From Mangrovivirga halotolerans (lineage in GTDB: Bacteria > Bacteroidota > Bacteroidia > Cytophagales > Cyclobacteriaceae): a DNA stretch of 64,000 bases. Positions within the stretch are counted from its first letter, which is position 1; the number at the start of each line of letters is the position of its first letter. The position numbers were made by a program, and so were the translations under genes. This document shows, piece after piece, positions 8,815-17,850 of the stretch. The notes under the pieces were generated by a model that saw only the letters and a program-made list of their open reading frames with translations, was not told where the DNA came from and did not search any database. The DNA lies in NCBI RefSeq assembly GCF_026241165.1, contig NZ_JAPFQN010000005.1:124001-188000 (forward strand), read 5' to 3'.

Positions 8815-9843
8815 ATGAATGTTGAAAAAACCATCGGGAAGTTAGCTCTCGTGTTGTCCTTATTGGTATTTGGATTGTCGGTATTTTTTATTTTGGTTGA
8901 GCTTGTGAATTTTTATCCTGATTTTTTGATTGATAATAAAAATGAAACATCCTTCATCGAAAATAAAACTATTGATGAACATCTTCCTGCCGGTCGTAAA
9001 GGTCAGGAAATTAAATATGGCTACTTATTAATTAACCAATCACCCGGATATATGGGGCCTCAGGCATCAAGTGAACAATTGAGATATACAGGAAATAATC
9101 TATCTTGTACTAGTTGTCACCTTGATAATGGAACACGTTCCGGTGCAGCTTCTTGGGTAGGCGTCACTAAAAGATATCCTAAATTCAGAGGTAGAGAAAA
9201 TAGAGTTTCTACACTGGAAGATCGAATCAATGGATGTATGGAAAGAAGCATGGATGGTAAGTCTCTTCCTAAAGATTCTCCACAAATGGAAGCCATAATA
9301 AGTTATATGGAATGGCTAGGTGAGGGAGCATCAGATTATATTGTTCAAAAACATTCTGGTTTTACTGATATTGAAATATCATCTTATCGTGCTGATACTT
9401 TAATTGGTAAGGCTATTTATGAACAGGAATGTGCGCTTTGTCATGGCAATAATGGGGAAGGTATAAAAATTGACAATAAAAATAAGGTGTATCAATATCC
9501 ACCTCTCTGGGGACATGATTCGTATAACAATGGTGCGGGTATGCACCGGGTATTAACTGCTGCAGCATTTATAAAAGGAAATATGCCTTTTGGACAGGCT
9601 ACAACCGAAAAGCCAAAGCTTAGTGATGAAGAGGCTATTCATGTAGCTGCATATATAAATAAATATTCCAGACCAATAAAAAACAATACTCAAATAGACT
9701 TTCCGGACAGGAAATTAAAACCAATCTCCACACCTTATGGCCCCTGGGAAGATGAATTTGATTCGTTACAGCATAAATACGGTCCATTTAAACCAATTGC
9801 TGATTATTATTATCAACAATATGGATTAAAAAAGAAAAAATGA
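8815..9843 (+). CDS. Membrane-anchored diheme cytochrome c, TsdA-like (thiosulfate dehydrogenase family)
   Basis: The protein has 342 residues from the ATG at 8815. A single N-terminal membrane helix (about 11-31) would anchor it with the rest in the periplasm. It carries two heme c sites: C98-TSC-H102 in the first domain and C206-ALC-H210 in the second. The segment CTSCHLDNGT, and the later NGCMERSMDGK with C141, resemble TsdA, where a Cys is an axial ligand of the catalytic heme. M257 in GNMPFG is a plausible distal ligand for heme 2. TsdA enzymes convert thiosulfate and tetrathionate. The stop overlaps the start of the porin gene (ATGA), implying coupled expression. The presence of a CstB-like gene just downstream supports a sulfur role. 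The direction of catalysis cannot be read from sequence. Confidence 0.8.
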   Translation: MNVEKTIGKLALVLSLLVFGLSVFFILVELVNFYPDFLIDNKNETSFIENKTIDEHLPAGRKGQEIKYGYLLINQSPGYMGPQASSEQLRYTGNNLSCTSCHLDNGTRSGAASWVGVTKRYPKFRGRENRVSTLEDRINGCMERSMDGKSLPKDSPQMEAIISYMEWLGEGASDYIVQKHSGFTDIEISSYRADTLIGKAIYEQECALCHGNNGEGIKIDNKNKVYQYPPLWGHDSYNNGAGMHRVLTAAAFIKGNMPFGQATTEKPKLSDEEAIHVAAYINKYSRPIKNNTQIDFPDRKLKPISTPYGPWEDEFDSLQHKYGPFKPIADYYYQQYGLKKKK

Positions 9844-11183
9844 GATTAACCAGACTTATATACTCACTATTATTCTTAACAAGTTTAAATGTTGAGGGGC
9901 AAAACACAGATAGTCTGAAAAGATCAGATGTTTCCGGGCAGTTCCGAACTTTTTATATGAGTACTTTTAATAAAGACAGTCTTAAAGACTTTCATTCCCT
10001 GGCATTGGGTGGATATCTTAAGTACACCTATAAGTTTAGCAAATCTTTTGAAGCAGGAATTGCAGGATATCTTTCTGTAAACACTAATGTTCAGGATCTG
10101 AGTAAACCAGATCCAACCACAGGAAAATTAAGCAGGTACGAGCTTGGACTGTATGACTTAAATGATCCGTCAGATAACTTCATTCCAATATTGGGAGAAT
10201 TATTTATCCGCTATAGCAAGAGTAATCACGATGTGAAACTAGGCCGTATGAAGGTCAAAACTCCTTTCTTAAATGGCCAAGATGGGCGAATGATCCCGAC
10301 ATTTATTCAGGGAATTTGGTATAAGAATAAGTCTTTTAAAAAGACTCTGTTGGAAATGGGGATAATAAATGAAATTTCACCAAGGTCAACAGGAGGTTTT
10401 TATTCTATTGGGGAATCGATTGGAAAATACCCGACTGGGAGAAATGAAGATGGTAGTAAAAGTGGTTATAAGGATAATACTGATTCTGATTTCCTGATTA
10501 TCTTAAACATCGATCACAAATTATCAGAAGCTTTGAAGTTCGAAGTATGGAATTATTACACTGATAATGTATTCAATGCATTTTATTTTAAACCAACATA
10601 TCAGTTCAAAAACAGTAAAACCTCTCTGAGTTTTGAGTGGTTAAACCAGGTAAGAGTTGGAGAAGGTGGTAATTCTTTTGATTCACTTAGGTATTTCACG
10701 TCTTCGAAATCCAATATTGTCGGTTTACAGATCAGTCATAAGATAGGTAAGAGTAAATTTATGGTTGCTTATGATTATATTTTCCCGGATGGCAGGTTTC
10801 TTTTCCCAAGGGAATGGGGTAGAGAGTTTCTGTTTAGTTTTCAAAAACGTGAAAGAACCGAAGGATTTGCTAATAACCATGCAATCGTACTTACTTACCA
10901 AAGAAAGATTATCTCCGGACAAAACGTGTTTAACACCACAATAAGTGCGGGGCGACATATAAGACCTACTGTTACAGATCCTGAATTGAACAAATACGCG
11001 ATGCCGGATTATACACATATCAATTTGGATGTATTTTATTCTAATGAATCACTAAAAGGGTTTAAACCTGAATTACTTTTAACCTGGAAGCCCGGCAGTG
11101 GTAATTATCCTGACAATCCAAATTATATAATTAATAAAGTAGATATGTTTCAAGTAAACGTGGTGTTTAATTATAACTTTTAA
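9840..11183 (+). CDS. OprD-like outer-membrane porin
   Basis: This 447-residue exported protein has a signal peptide ending around residue 20 (VEGQ). The mature part is full of amphipathic strands and ends in VNVVFNYNF, a typical outer-membrane barrel C-terminus. The FRTFYMSTFN segment near the N-terminus and the GRMKVKTPFLNGQDGRMIP segment recall OprD-family porins, in which a substrate channel is formed by an 18-strand barrel. It overlaps the TsdA-like cytochrome gene by four bases, so it probably supplies the periplasmic enzyme with substrate (for example thiosulfate or tetrathionate) or exports product. That pairing is inference from position. Confidence 0.72.
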   Translation: MRLTRLIYSLLFLTSLNVEGQNTDSLKRSDVSGQFRTFYMSTFNKDSLKDFHSLALGGYLKYTYKFSKSFEAGIAGYLSVNTNVQDLSKPDPTTGKLSRYELGLYDLNDPSDNFIPILGELFIRYSKSNHDVKLGRMKVKTPFLNGQDGRMIPTFIQGIWYKNKSFKKTLLEMGIINEISPRSTGGFYSIGESIGKYPTGRNEDGSKSGYKDNTDSDFLIILNIDHKLSEALKFEVWNYYTDNVFNAFYFKPTYQFKNSKTSLSFEWLNQVRVGEGGNSFDSLRYFTSSKSNIVGLQISHKIGKSKFMVAYDYIFPDGRFLFPREWGREFLFSFQKRERTEGFANNHAIVLTYQRKIISGQNVFNTTISAGRHIRPTVTDPELNKYAMPDYTHINLDVFYSNESLKGFKPELLLTWKPGSGNYPDNPNYIINKVDMFQVNVVFNYNF

Positions 11184-11241
11184 TAAACTGAAAATAAGTA
11201 TTTTACATCAATCTACTTAAAGAAGTTATCTTATTCTCTAA

Positions 11242-11257
11242 TGTGACTAAAATCACT
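11242..11257. promoter_or_regulatory. Crp/Fnr-like operator upstream of cstB-like gene
   Basis: TGTGACTAAAATCACT matches the Crp/Fnr family consensus TGTGA-N6-TCACA in nine of ten defined positions. It lies 68 bp before the ATG at 11325. The related site at 8627 shares TGTGAC and the ACT end. A Crp/Fnr-type regulator, sensing for example redox state or NO, is a candidate controller. Confidence 0.5.
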
Positions 11258-11324
11258 AACATCTGGTATTAGTTAACGTTATAATAAGTAGAATCAATTT
11301 AAATCCAACTATACAATTACTAAC

Positions 11325-12665
11325 ATGGAAATCAAAAGATTTTACGACAAGCCATTAGCTCAGGCATCATACTTAATAATAGATAATAATGAAGCAGCAG
11401 TTGTCGATCCAGCCAGAGATCCACAACCGTACTTAGATTATTTGAAGAAAAAAGATGCAAAGTTAATTGCAATATTTGAGACACATCCGCATGCGGATTT
11501 TGTCAGTAGTCACCTTGAATTGAAAGAAAAAACCGGGGCACGAATTTATATAAACCCGGATGTTGGTGTAGATTATAAATTTGAACCATTAAGACATAAT
11601 GAAGAGGTTCTAATTGGCGACCTAGTAATAAAAGCCTTATTTACACCCGGACATTCACCAGATCACAATTCCTACTTATTAATTGACAGTGATGGTAAGG
11701 AACATGCAGTATTTACTGGTGATTCATTATTTATAGGAGATGTAGGTCGTCCTGATCTTCGTGAAGGAGCCGGAAATATCCAGTTAAGCCGAAAAGAATT
11801 AGCTGGAATGATGTATGACACTATTAATAACGTATTTAAGAATCTGAATGATGACGTAATAGTTTATCCTGCGCATGGAGCCGGTTCTTTGTGTGGGAAA
11901 AATATGAGTGACGAGCTGGATTCAACTATAGGTAAACAAAAAGAAACTAATTGGGCATTTAAAGTAGAAGATAAAGATAAGTTTATTGAGGCTTTTCTTG
12001 AAGGACAGCCCTTTATTCCAATGTATTTCCCATTTGATGTAGATATGAACAGGAGTGGGGCCGGATCAATTGAAGAAACACTCAATAAAATTCCGGTTGT
12101 AAAGAATACTTCTGAGATTAAAAAAGATGCAGTTTTGGTTGATGTCAGAGATGAGGACAATTTTAAAGAAGGACATCTAAAAGGAGCAATTAATATACAG
12201 GCTGGTGAAGAAGATAAATTTGAAACCTGGTTGGGATCGATAGTTAACCCCGAAAGTCCTTTTTACCTGATAGGAGATAACACTGATCAAATTGAAAAGA
12301 CGAAGAAAAGGGTTTCTAAAATTGGATATGAAGGAAGACTATTAGGCACCTATTCCATAAATGGAGAAAAGGATGTTACTGATAAAAAACTTGACCTGGA
12401 TGAATTTAAAAACAATAAAGAAAAATATACTATAGTTGATATCAGAAACAATTCTGAAACGGAAGAAGGCCTGTATTTTGATAATGCAATAGCTATTCCA
12501 CTTCCTGAACTAAAAGATCGGATAAACGAAATACCTACAGACAAACCGATTGTGGTTCATTGTGCAGGAGGCTACCGATCCGCGATCGGTTCTAGTTTAC
12601 TACAAAAAGAAATACCTGAGACTACTGTTTATGATCTCAGTGATGATGTGGAGAAGTTCAAATAA
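11325..12665 (+). CDS. Persulfide dioxygenase-rhodanese fusion, CstB-like
   Basis: The 446-residue protein has an N-terminal metallo-beta-lactamase-fold persulfide dioxygenase domain (about 1-245). It has metal motifs H54-P-H56-A-D58, H110 in TPGHSPD, D133 in TGDSLF and H184 in PAHGAGS. A first rhodanese domain (about 260-350) lacks a catalytic Cys. A second rhodanese domain (about 355-446) carries C413 in the HCAGGYRS loop. This order and size match CstB, which oxidises persulfides and transfers sulfane sulfur to give thiosulfate, in the cytoplasm. The position where classical MBL proteins have a second His after the Asp is Phe here, consistent with a mononuclear iron dioxygenase. The thiosulfate it makes could feed the TsdA-like cytochrome upstream. 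The gene has its own leader and a terminator. Confidence 0.9.
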   Translation: MEIKRFYDKPLAQASYLIIDNNEAAVVDPARDPQPYLDYLKKKDAKLIAIFETHPHADFVSSHLELKEKTGARIYINPDVGVDYKFEPLRHNEEVLIGDLVIKALFTPGHSPDHNSYLLIDSDGKEHAVFTGDSLFIGDVGRPDLREGAGNIQLSRKELAGMMYDTINNVFKNLNDDVIVYPAHGAGSLCGKNMSDELDSTIGKQKETNWAFKVEDKDKFIEAFLEGQPFIPMYFPFDVDMNRSGAGSIEETLNKIPVVKNTSEIKKDAVLVDVRDEDNFKEGHLKGAINIQAGEEDKFETWLGSIVNPESPFYLIGDNTDQIEKTKKRVSKIGYEGRLLGTYSINGEKDVTDKKLDLDEFKNNKEKYTIVDIRNNSETEEGLYFDNAIAIPLPELKDRINEIPTDKPIVVHCAGGYRSAIGSSLLQKEIPETTVYDLSDDVEKFK

Positions 12666-12688
12666 TTTGGTTTTAAGTCTTATAATTG

Positions 12689-12723
12689 AGCGGACTGACA
12701 TTTCTGTCAGTCCGTTTGTTTTT
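12689..12723 (+). terminator. Rho-independent terminator after cstB-like gene
   Basis: CGGACTGACA (12691-12700) pairs perfectly with TGTCAGTCCG (12705-12714) around a TTTC loop and is followed by TTTGTTTTT. Confidence 0.92.
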
Positions 12724-12763
12724 ATATACGATACGACTTATATTATAAAAAAAGGAACAATCT

Positions 12764-13330
12764 ATGAGTGAATTTACAAAAACAGTTAGAACAACTATCA
12801 AACATTGGTATTTACACTTAATCATAGGATTATTATTAATTTTGGTAGGAGCCTATGTATTTACTAATCCTGTTGATGCATATGTTACCCTGGCTTTTAT
12901 TTTTGGTATAACATTTCTTTTTACTGGAATCATTGAAATTATCTATGCAATAGCTAATCGCCATGAATTAGATAGCTGGGGATGGTCATTAGCTGGAGGT
13001 ATTTTAGATGTCTTAATCGGGATTATAATTCTATCCAGGCCTGAAATAGGAATGATCGTGCTGGCTTTTATAGTTGGCTTTGCTCTTTTATTCAGATCTA
13101 TGCTTTCTGTAAGTTGGTCCATGGAAATCAGAAAGTATCAAAGTCCCAACTGGGGTTGGATGCTGGCTATCGGGATAATAGGAGTAATCCTTGCATTTAT
13201 TCTGCTTTGGAACCCGATAATTGCAGGGGCCACTGTAGTAATCTGGACAGCTGTAACATTTATTGCAATCGGAATATTTGAGATCATTCTTTCATTCAAT
13301 CTGAAAAAATTAAAAAATAAAATAGATTAA
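12764..13330 (+). CDS. HdeD family (DUF308) membrane protein
   Basis: This 188-residue inner-membrane protein has six hydrophobic helices in three hairpin pairs. Each pair is built on a repeated pattern of a Gly-rich helix, a short loop and a second helix (for example LIIGLLLILVGAYVF and WSLAGGILDVLIGIIIL). That is the DUF308 repeat of HdeD acid-stress membrane proteins. The exact function is unknown; in other bacteria the family is induced by acid or general stress. It stands alone between the terminator at 12689 and the copper efflux operon. A ribosome-binding-like GGAAC lies before the ATG. Confidence 0.87.
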   Translation: MSEFTKTVRTTIKHWYLHLIIGLLLILVGAYVFTNPVDAYVTLAFIFGITFLFTGIIEIIYAIANRHELDSWGWSLAGGILDVLIGIIILSRPEIGMIVLAFIVGFALLFRSMLSVSWSMEIRKYQSPNWGWMLAIGIIGVILAFILLWNPIIAGATVVIWTAVTFIAIGIFEIILSFNLKKLKNKID

Positions 13331-13373
13331 CAAATATTAATCAGCTTATATTTTAATTTAACGCAACTAATTA

Positions 13374-13381
13374 TATATTTG
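13374..13381 (+). promoter_or_regulatory. Possible Bacteroidota -7 promoter element for copper operon
   Basis: TATATTTG matches the Bacteroidota -7 consensus TAnnTTTG and lies 18 bp before the TTG start at 13400. No convincing -33 element is visible, so this is tentative. Confidence 0.3.
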
Positions 13382-13399
13382 GGTCGTTAATAATCTGAT

Positions 13400-13828
13400 T
13401 TGAAACGAGTAATTTCCATATCGCTTATTTTAATTTTGTTGCTTGGGAACAGCAGCCTGACAATGGCCACTCATATTTGCGGTGGCATACCAATGCTTTC
13501 TGAAATTACTTTTGGATCAAAAAATCTTGATTGTGGTATGGAGTTGGAAAATACTCATGAAGGATATCATGATCAAAACCCTAATCAAACCATTTTAAAA
13601 GGCCCAAAATGTTGTGATAACCACTATCAGTCAATTGAAACGGATGATATAACGGTTCCCTCAAAAGTTTCCTTAGATAGTTATAATTACGTATTTATCA
13701 CATCATTCCTAGTTGCCTTTTCTCCTGAGGTAATAACTTCAGATGATTTAAATTCAAACCTACGAAAACCATTTCTACCTCCTGTAATAAATGACCTTAC
13801 CGTCATGCATGAGGCATTTCTTTTATAG
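13400..13828 (+). CDS. HYC_CC_PP family protein
   Basis: This 142-residue exported protein has a hydrophobic signal segment (5-22). It shows the signature that names the family: a His-x-Cys (H25-I-C27) near the N-terminus, a Cys-Cys pair at 71-72 followed by a His, and a Pro-Pro near the C-terminus (FLPPV). Other Cys, Met and His residues (C45-G-M, HEGYHD) could also bind metal. Members of this Bacteroidota family commonly lie at the head of heavy-metal RND efflux operons, and here it precedes a CusA-type pump by 79 bp. The role is unproven; a periplasmic copper/silver-binding accessory is plausible. The start is TTG at 13400 because no ATG gives a complete signal peptide. Confidence 0.78.
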   Translation: MKRVISISLILILLLGNSSLTMATHICGGIPMLSEITFGSKNLDCGMELENTHEGYHDQNPNQTILKGPKCCDNHYQSIETDDITVPSKVSLDSYNYVFITSFLVAFSPEVITSDDLNSNLRKPFLPPVINDLTVMHEAFLL

Positions 13829-13907
13829 CATCAATTCACCAACAATACATTTAAAGATCTTATAAAATCTTTAGTAATATTTCATTGTATGGTAACTCTT
13901 AATCAGG

Positions 13908-16900
13908 ATGCTAAATAAAGTAATAAAATATTTTATAGATAATAAATTAGTGACAATACTTGTTTTTTCAGGTCTTGTCGCATGGGGTATTGTCACTGCC
14001 CCCTTTGGTTGGAAAACTGATTTCCTTCCATCTGATCCCGTGCCTGTTGATGCTATACCCGATATCGGTGAGAATCAGCAAATCGTATTTACTAAATGGC
14101 CGGGAAGATCTCCACAGGATATTGAAGATCAGATTTCCTATCCATTAACAACCTATTTACTTGGAATTCCAGGAGTTAAATCAATACGAAGTACCTCAAT
14201 ATTTGGCTTTAGTAGCATTTATGTAATTTTTGATGAAGATATTGAGTTCTATTGGTCACGATCAAGGATTCTTGAAAAGCTTAATTCACTACCATCTGGT
14301 TTATTACCCGAAGATGTTCAGCCTTCTTTAGGTCCTGATGCCACAGCTCTAGGGCAAATTTTCTGGTACACCATCGAAGGTAGAGATAAAGAAGGAAATC
14401 CAACAGGTGGATGGGACTTACATGAAATCAGAACAATACAGGACTTTTATGTTAAATATTCTCTCAATTCAGCCGAAGGAGTATCAGAAGTAGCTTCTAT
14501 TGGGGGATTTGTTAAAGAATATCAAATTGATGTAAATCCTGATGCATTAAAAGCTTACAATATACCTCTGACCAGGGTAATGATGGCTGTGCAGGAGTCT
14601 AATAAGGATTTTGGAGCTAAAACAGTCGAAATAAATAAAGCTGAATACCTTGTCAGAGGGCTTGGGTATATTAAATCACTGGAAGACCTTGAATTAGCTG
14701 TCGTTGATGTACAAAATAATATCCCCATCAGGGTCAAAGACATAGCCAGAGTGACATTAGGGCCGGCACAAAGAAGAGGAATTCTTGACAAAGATGGGGC
14801 AGAAGTTGTCGGTGGGGTTGTGGTAGCCAGATATGGTTCCAATCCTCTGGCGGTAATAAATAATGTCAAAAGTAAGATTAATGAGATCTCACAGGGACTT
14901 CCTTCGAAAACCCTCGCAGATGGCACGGAAAGTCAACTAACCATCGTCCCTTTTTATGACAGATCTGAGTTAATTCACGAAACCCTGGGTACACTGGAAG
15001 AAGCTCTTTCACTTGAGGTATTAATTACAATTCTGGTTGTAATAGTAATGATTCTTAACCTGAGAGCCTCAATGTTAATTTCGGTGTTGCTACCGATAGC
15101 AGTTTTGATGGTTTTCATAGCAATGCGTTATTTTGGCGTTACAGCCAATATAGTTGCTCTCTCGGGTATCGCCATTGCAATTGGTACGATGATCGATTTA
15201 GGGGTTATTCTTTCAGAAAACATTATTAAAAAGTTTAATGAGTATGGTTTAGATGATCCGGAAAAGAGAAAATCAAAAAATCACTTTAAAAATGTAAAAG
15301 AGGCTGTATACGATGGTGCCGCTGAAGTTAGTTCTGCTATATTAACAGCAGTTTCAACAACAATAGTCAGTTTTATACCCGTATTTGCTATGCAGGCTGC
15401 AGAAGGTAAATTGTTTCGCCCATTAGCCTGGACTAAATCATTTGCTCTGGTTGCTGCATTACTTGTTGCTCTATTTCTTCTTCCTTCACTTGCTCATTTT
15501 GTGTTCGGTATAAGAGTTAAATCAAAAAGAACTAGTATCATCCTAAACTCCGCATTGATTATTATGGCAATAATATCAGGCGTTTATGGCTATATCTGGG
15601 CTGGGCTTGCTTTATTGTTATTTGGATTATCCGGATTATTAAAAGCAACTGTTCTCCCTGAAAATAAGCTTGAAGGCAGAGTTGTAATAAAGAAGTTCTA
15701 TTCGAATTTTGAGCTGGTATTAAGTATTTTGATTGTAGTGATTTTTCTTAGCTATTACTGGCTTCCTCTGGGAGCGGGAATTAGTTTATTCGGAAACATC
15801 CTGTTTGTCAGCGTATTGGTTACACTTATTTTAGGAGCTTTTATACTGCTTGAAAAGTTTTATGCTAATATTCTTACTTTCTGTCTTGAAAATAAAAAGC
15901 TGTTTTTATCAATTCCATTAGTGTTAATTATTCTAGCCTTAAATATCTGGCTTGGATTTAATGCAATCTTTGGATTTATAGGAACAGGGATTGAAAAAAT
16001 CGGAATTGATATTCGAAAAACAGAAGTATGGTCTTCACTAACTCATACATTCCCAGGTATAGGAGAGGAATTTATGCCTGCGTTAGATGAAGGGAGTTTT
16101 TTATTAATGCCTACTTCTATGCCTCATTCTGGCATTGAATATAACAAAGAGGTTTTAGCTCAAATGGATATGCTGGTGACCAACATTCCGGAAGTTGAAC
16201 TTACTGTCGGTAAATTAGGCAGGGTAGAATCAGCGTTGGATCCTGCCCCGATATCCATGTTCGAAAACGTCATTAACTATAAAACTGAATATATTACCAA
16301 CGAAGATGGCCACAAGATCAGGTTTAAAACTGATAAAAAAGGACGCTTTATTTTAACTGGGCTTGCTAACACAAATGGCAGTATATATTACGATAAATCT
16401 GAAAGTGTTTTTTACAATAGTGATAATGAATTACTGGAAACCAGTCTTCAGCACCAGTTGAATAAACAAATAAAAAATAATATTCAAGATTACCTGGTAG
16501 AAGAACCGAATGGTGATTACTTCAGAAACTGGAGAGATCATATCAAAACTCCGGATGACATCTGGGAGGAGATCATAAAGGTTACAAAAATACCTGGAGT
16601 AACTTCGGCACCAAAGCTTCAGCCTATTGAGACAAGGTTAGTTATGTTGCAAACAGGCATGAGAGCCCCCATGGGAATCAAAGTTTATGGGCCTGATTTA
16701 AAGACTATTGAAAGATTTGGAATGAAACTGGAGGGAATTCTGAAAAATGTTCCTTCAGTAAAAAAAGAAGCTGTCTTTGCAGATAGAATTGTAGGAAAGC
16801 CTTATTTACAATTTGATATCAAAAGAGATGAAGCTGCCAGATTCGGACTAACAATAGAAAATATTAGGGAAGCGCTTGAAACTGCTGTGGGTGGAATGCA

Positions 16901-17849
16901 GGTTACTACAACTGTGGAAGGAAGAGAAAGGTTTCCTGTTAGAGTCAGGTATCCAAGGGAATTAAGAGACGACCCTACCTCCTTAAGTAATATTTTATTG
17001 CCGACACCAACAGGAACTCAGATTCCACTAAATCAGGTTGCAGACATTGAATATGTGAAAGGACCACAGGCAATTAAAAGTGAGGAAACATTCCTGACAG
17101 GATATGTTTTATTTGACCGCAACTCTGGTTTTTCTGAAGTGGAAGTGGTAAACGATGCCCAGGTTGCAATCGAAAATGCCATAAACGCCGGGGACTTAAA
17201 AGTTCCACAGGGTGTTAGCTATAAGTTTTCAGGCACATATGAAAACCAGGTCAGAGCAGAAAAGAGGCTTTCAATTATTGTTCCTGTGGTACTTGGTGTA
17301 GTGTTTCTGATTCTTTACTTCCAATTTAGATCTGTATCTACAACTTTAATGGTGTTTACTGGCATAGCTATGGCTTTTAGCGGTGGATTTATGCTGATCT
17401 GGTTATATGGATATGAATGGTTTGGCAATATAGACCTCTTTGGTGTTAATTTCCGAGATGTATTTCAGATACATACAATCAATTTAAGTGTGGCTGTATG
17501 GGTAGGATTCATTGCTTTATTTGGTATCGCTACCGATGATGGTGTTTTGATGGCAACGTATCTGGATCAAAGTTTTGACAGGAATAAAACAAACACCAGA
17601 GAATCAGTTCGTGAAGCAGTTATTGAGGCAGGTAAGAAGCGAATTACTCCTGCTGTAATGACATCAGCTACTACTATTATCGCTCTTTTACCAATCCTGA
17701 CTTCCTCAGGCAGAGGATCGGACATCATGATACCGATGGCAATACCTGCTTTTGGGGGAATGTTGGTATCTGCTATTTCTTATTTTATTGTTCCGGTTAT
17801 CTACAGCTGGAGAGAAGAAAGAAAATTAATTCAAAAAGATGAGGCCTGA
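13908..17849 (+). CDS. cusA: CusA/CzcA-type heavy-metal RND efflux permease
   Basis: This 1313-residue inner-membrane RND pump shows the N-terminal helix, the DAIPDIGENQ and WPGRSPQDIEDQ motifs of the heavy-metal efflux (HME) subfamily, and transmembrane Asp motifs including GIATDDGVLMATYLDQSF in the second half. It is longer than E. coli CusA (about 1047 residues). The extra sequence includes several hydrophobic segments between residues about 540 and 690 and an insertion at about 790-890. The neighbouring DUF3347, HYC_CC_PP and metal-binding adaptor genes point to Cu(I)/Ag(I), though Zn/Co/Cd pumps are related. With the TolC and adaptor proteins encoded next it should form a tripartite pump across the envelope. 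The last bases overlap or abut the TolC gene. Confidence 0.92.
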   Translation: MLNKVIKYFIDNKLVTILVFSGLVAWGIVTAPFGWKTDFLPSDPVPVDAIPDIGENQQIVFTKWPGRSPQDIEDQISYPLTTYLLGIPGVKSIRSTSIFGFSSIYVIFDEDIEFYWSRSRILEKLNSLPSGLLPEDVQPSLGPDATALGQIFWYTIEGRDKEGNPTGGWDLHEIRTIQDFYVKYSLNSAEGVSEVASIGGFVKEYQIDVNPDALKAYNIPLTRVMMAVQESNKDFGAKTVEINKAEYLVRGLGYIKSLEDLELAVVDVQNNIPIRVKDIARVTLGPAQRRGILDKDGAEVVGGVVVARYGSNPLAVINNVKSKINEISQGLPSKTLADGTESQLTIVPFYDRSELIHETLGTLEEALSLEVLITILVVIVMILNLRASMLISVLLPIAVLMVFIAMRYFGVTANIVALSGIAIAIGTMIDLGVILSENIIKKFNEYGLDDPEKRKSKNHFKNVKEAVYDGAAEVSSAILTAVSTTIVSFIPVFAMQAAEGKLFRPLAWTKSFALVAALLVALFLLPSLAHFVFGIRVKSKRTSIILNSALIIMAIISGVYGYIWAGLALLLFGLSGLLKATVLPENKLEGRVVIKKFYSNFELVLSILIVVIFLSYYWLPLGAGISLFGNILFVSVLVTLILGAFILLEKFYANILTFCLENKKLFLSIPLVLIILALNIWLGFNAIFGFIGTGIEKIGIDIRKTEVWSSLTHTFPGIGEEFMPALDEGSFLLMPTSMPHSGIEYNKEVLAQMDMLVTNIPEVELTVGKLGRVESALDPAPISMFENVINYKTEYITNEDGHKIRFKTDKKGRFILTGLANTNGSIYYDKSESVFYNSDNELLETSLQHQLNKQIKNNIQDYLVEEPNGDYFRNWRDHIKTPDDIWEEIIKVTKIPGVTSAPKLQPIETRLVMLQTGMRAPMGIKVYGPDLKTIERFGMKLEGILKNVPSVKKEAVFADRIVGKPYLQFDIKRDEAARFGLTIENIREALETAVGGMQVTTTVEGRERFPVRVRYPRELRDDPTSLSNILLPTPTGTQIPLNQVADIEYVKGPQAIKSEETFLTGYVLFDRNSGFSEVEVVNDAQVAIENAINAGDLKVPQGVSYKFSGTYENQVRAEKRLSIIVPVVLGVVFLILYFQFRSVSTTLMVFTGIAMAFSGGFMLIWLYGYEWFGNIDLFGVNFRDVFQIHTINLSVAVWVGFIALFGIATDDGVLMATYLDQSFDRNKTNTRESVREAVIEAGKKRITPAVMTSATTIIALLPILTSSGRGSDIMIPMAIPAFGGMLVSAISYFIVPVIYSWREERKLIQKDEA

Positions 17850-17850
17850 A

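Noticed and set aside
12550-12771. Frame spanning the end of the cstB-like gene into the terminator
   Set aside because: It crosses a strong hairpin terminator and is out of frame with the rhodanese domain that holds the CAGGYRS loop.
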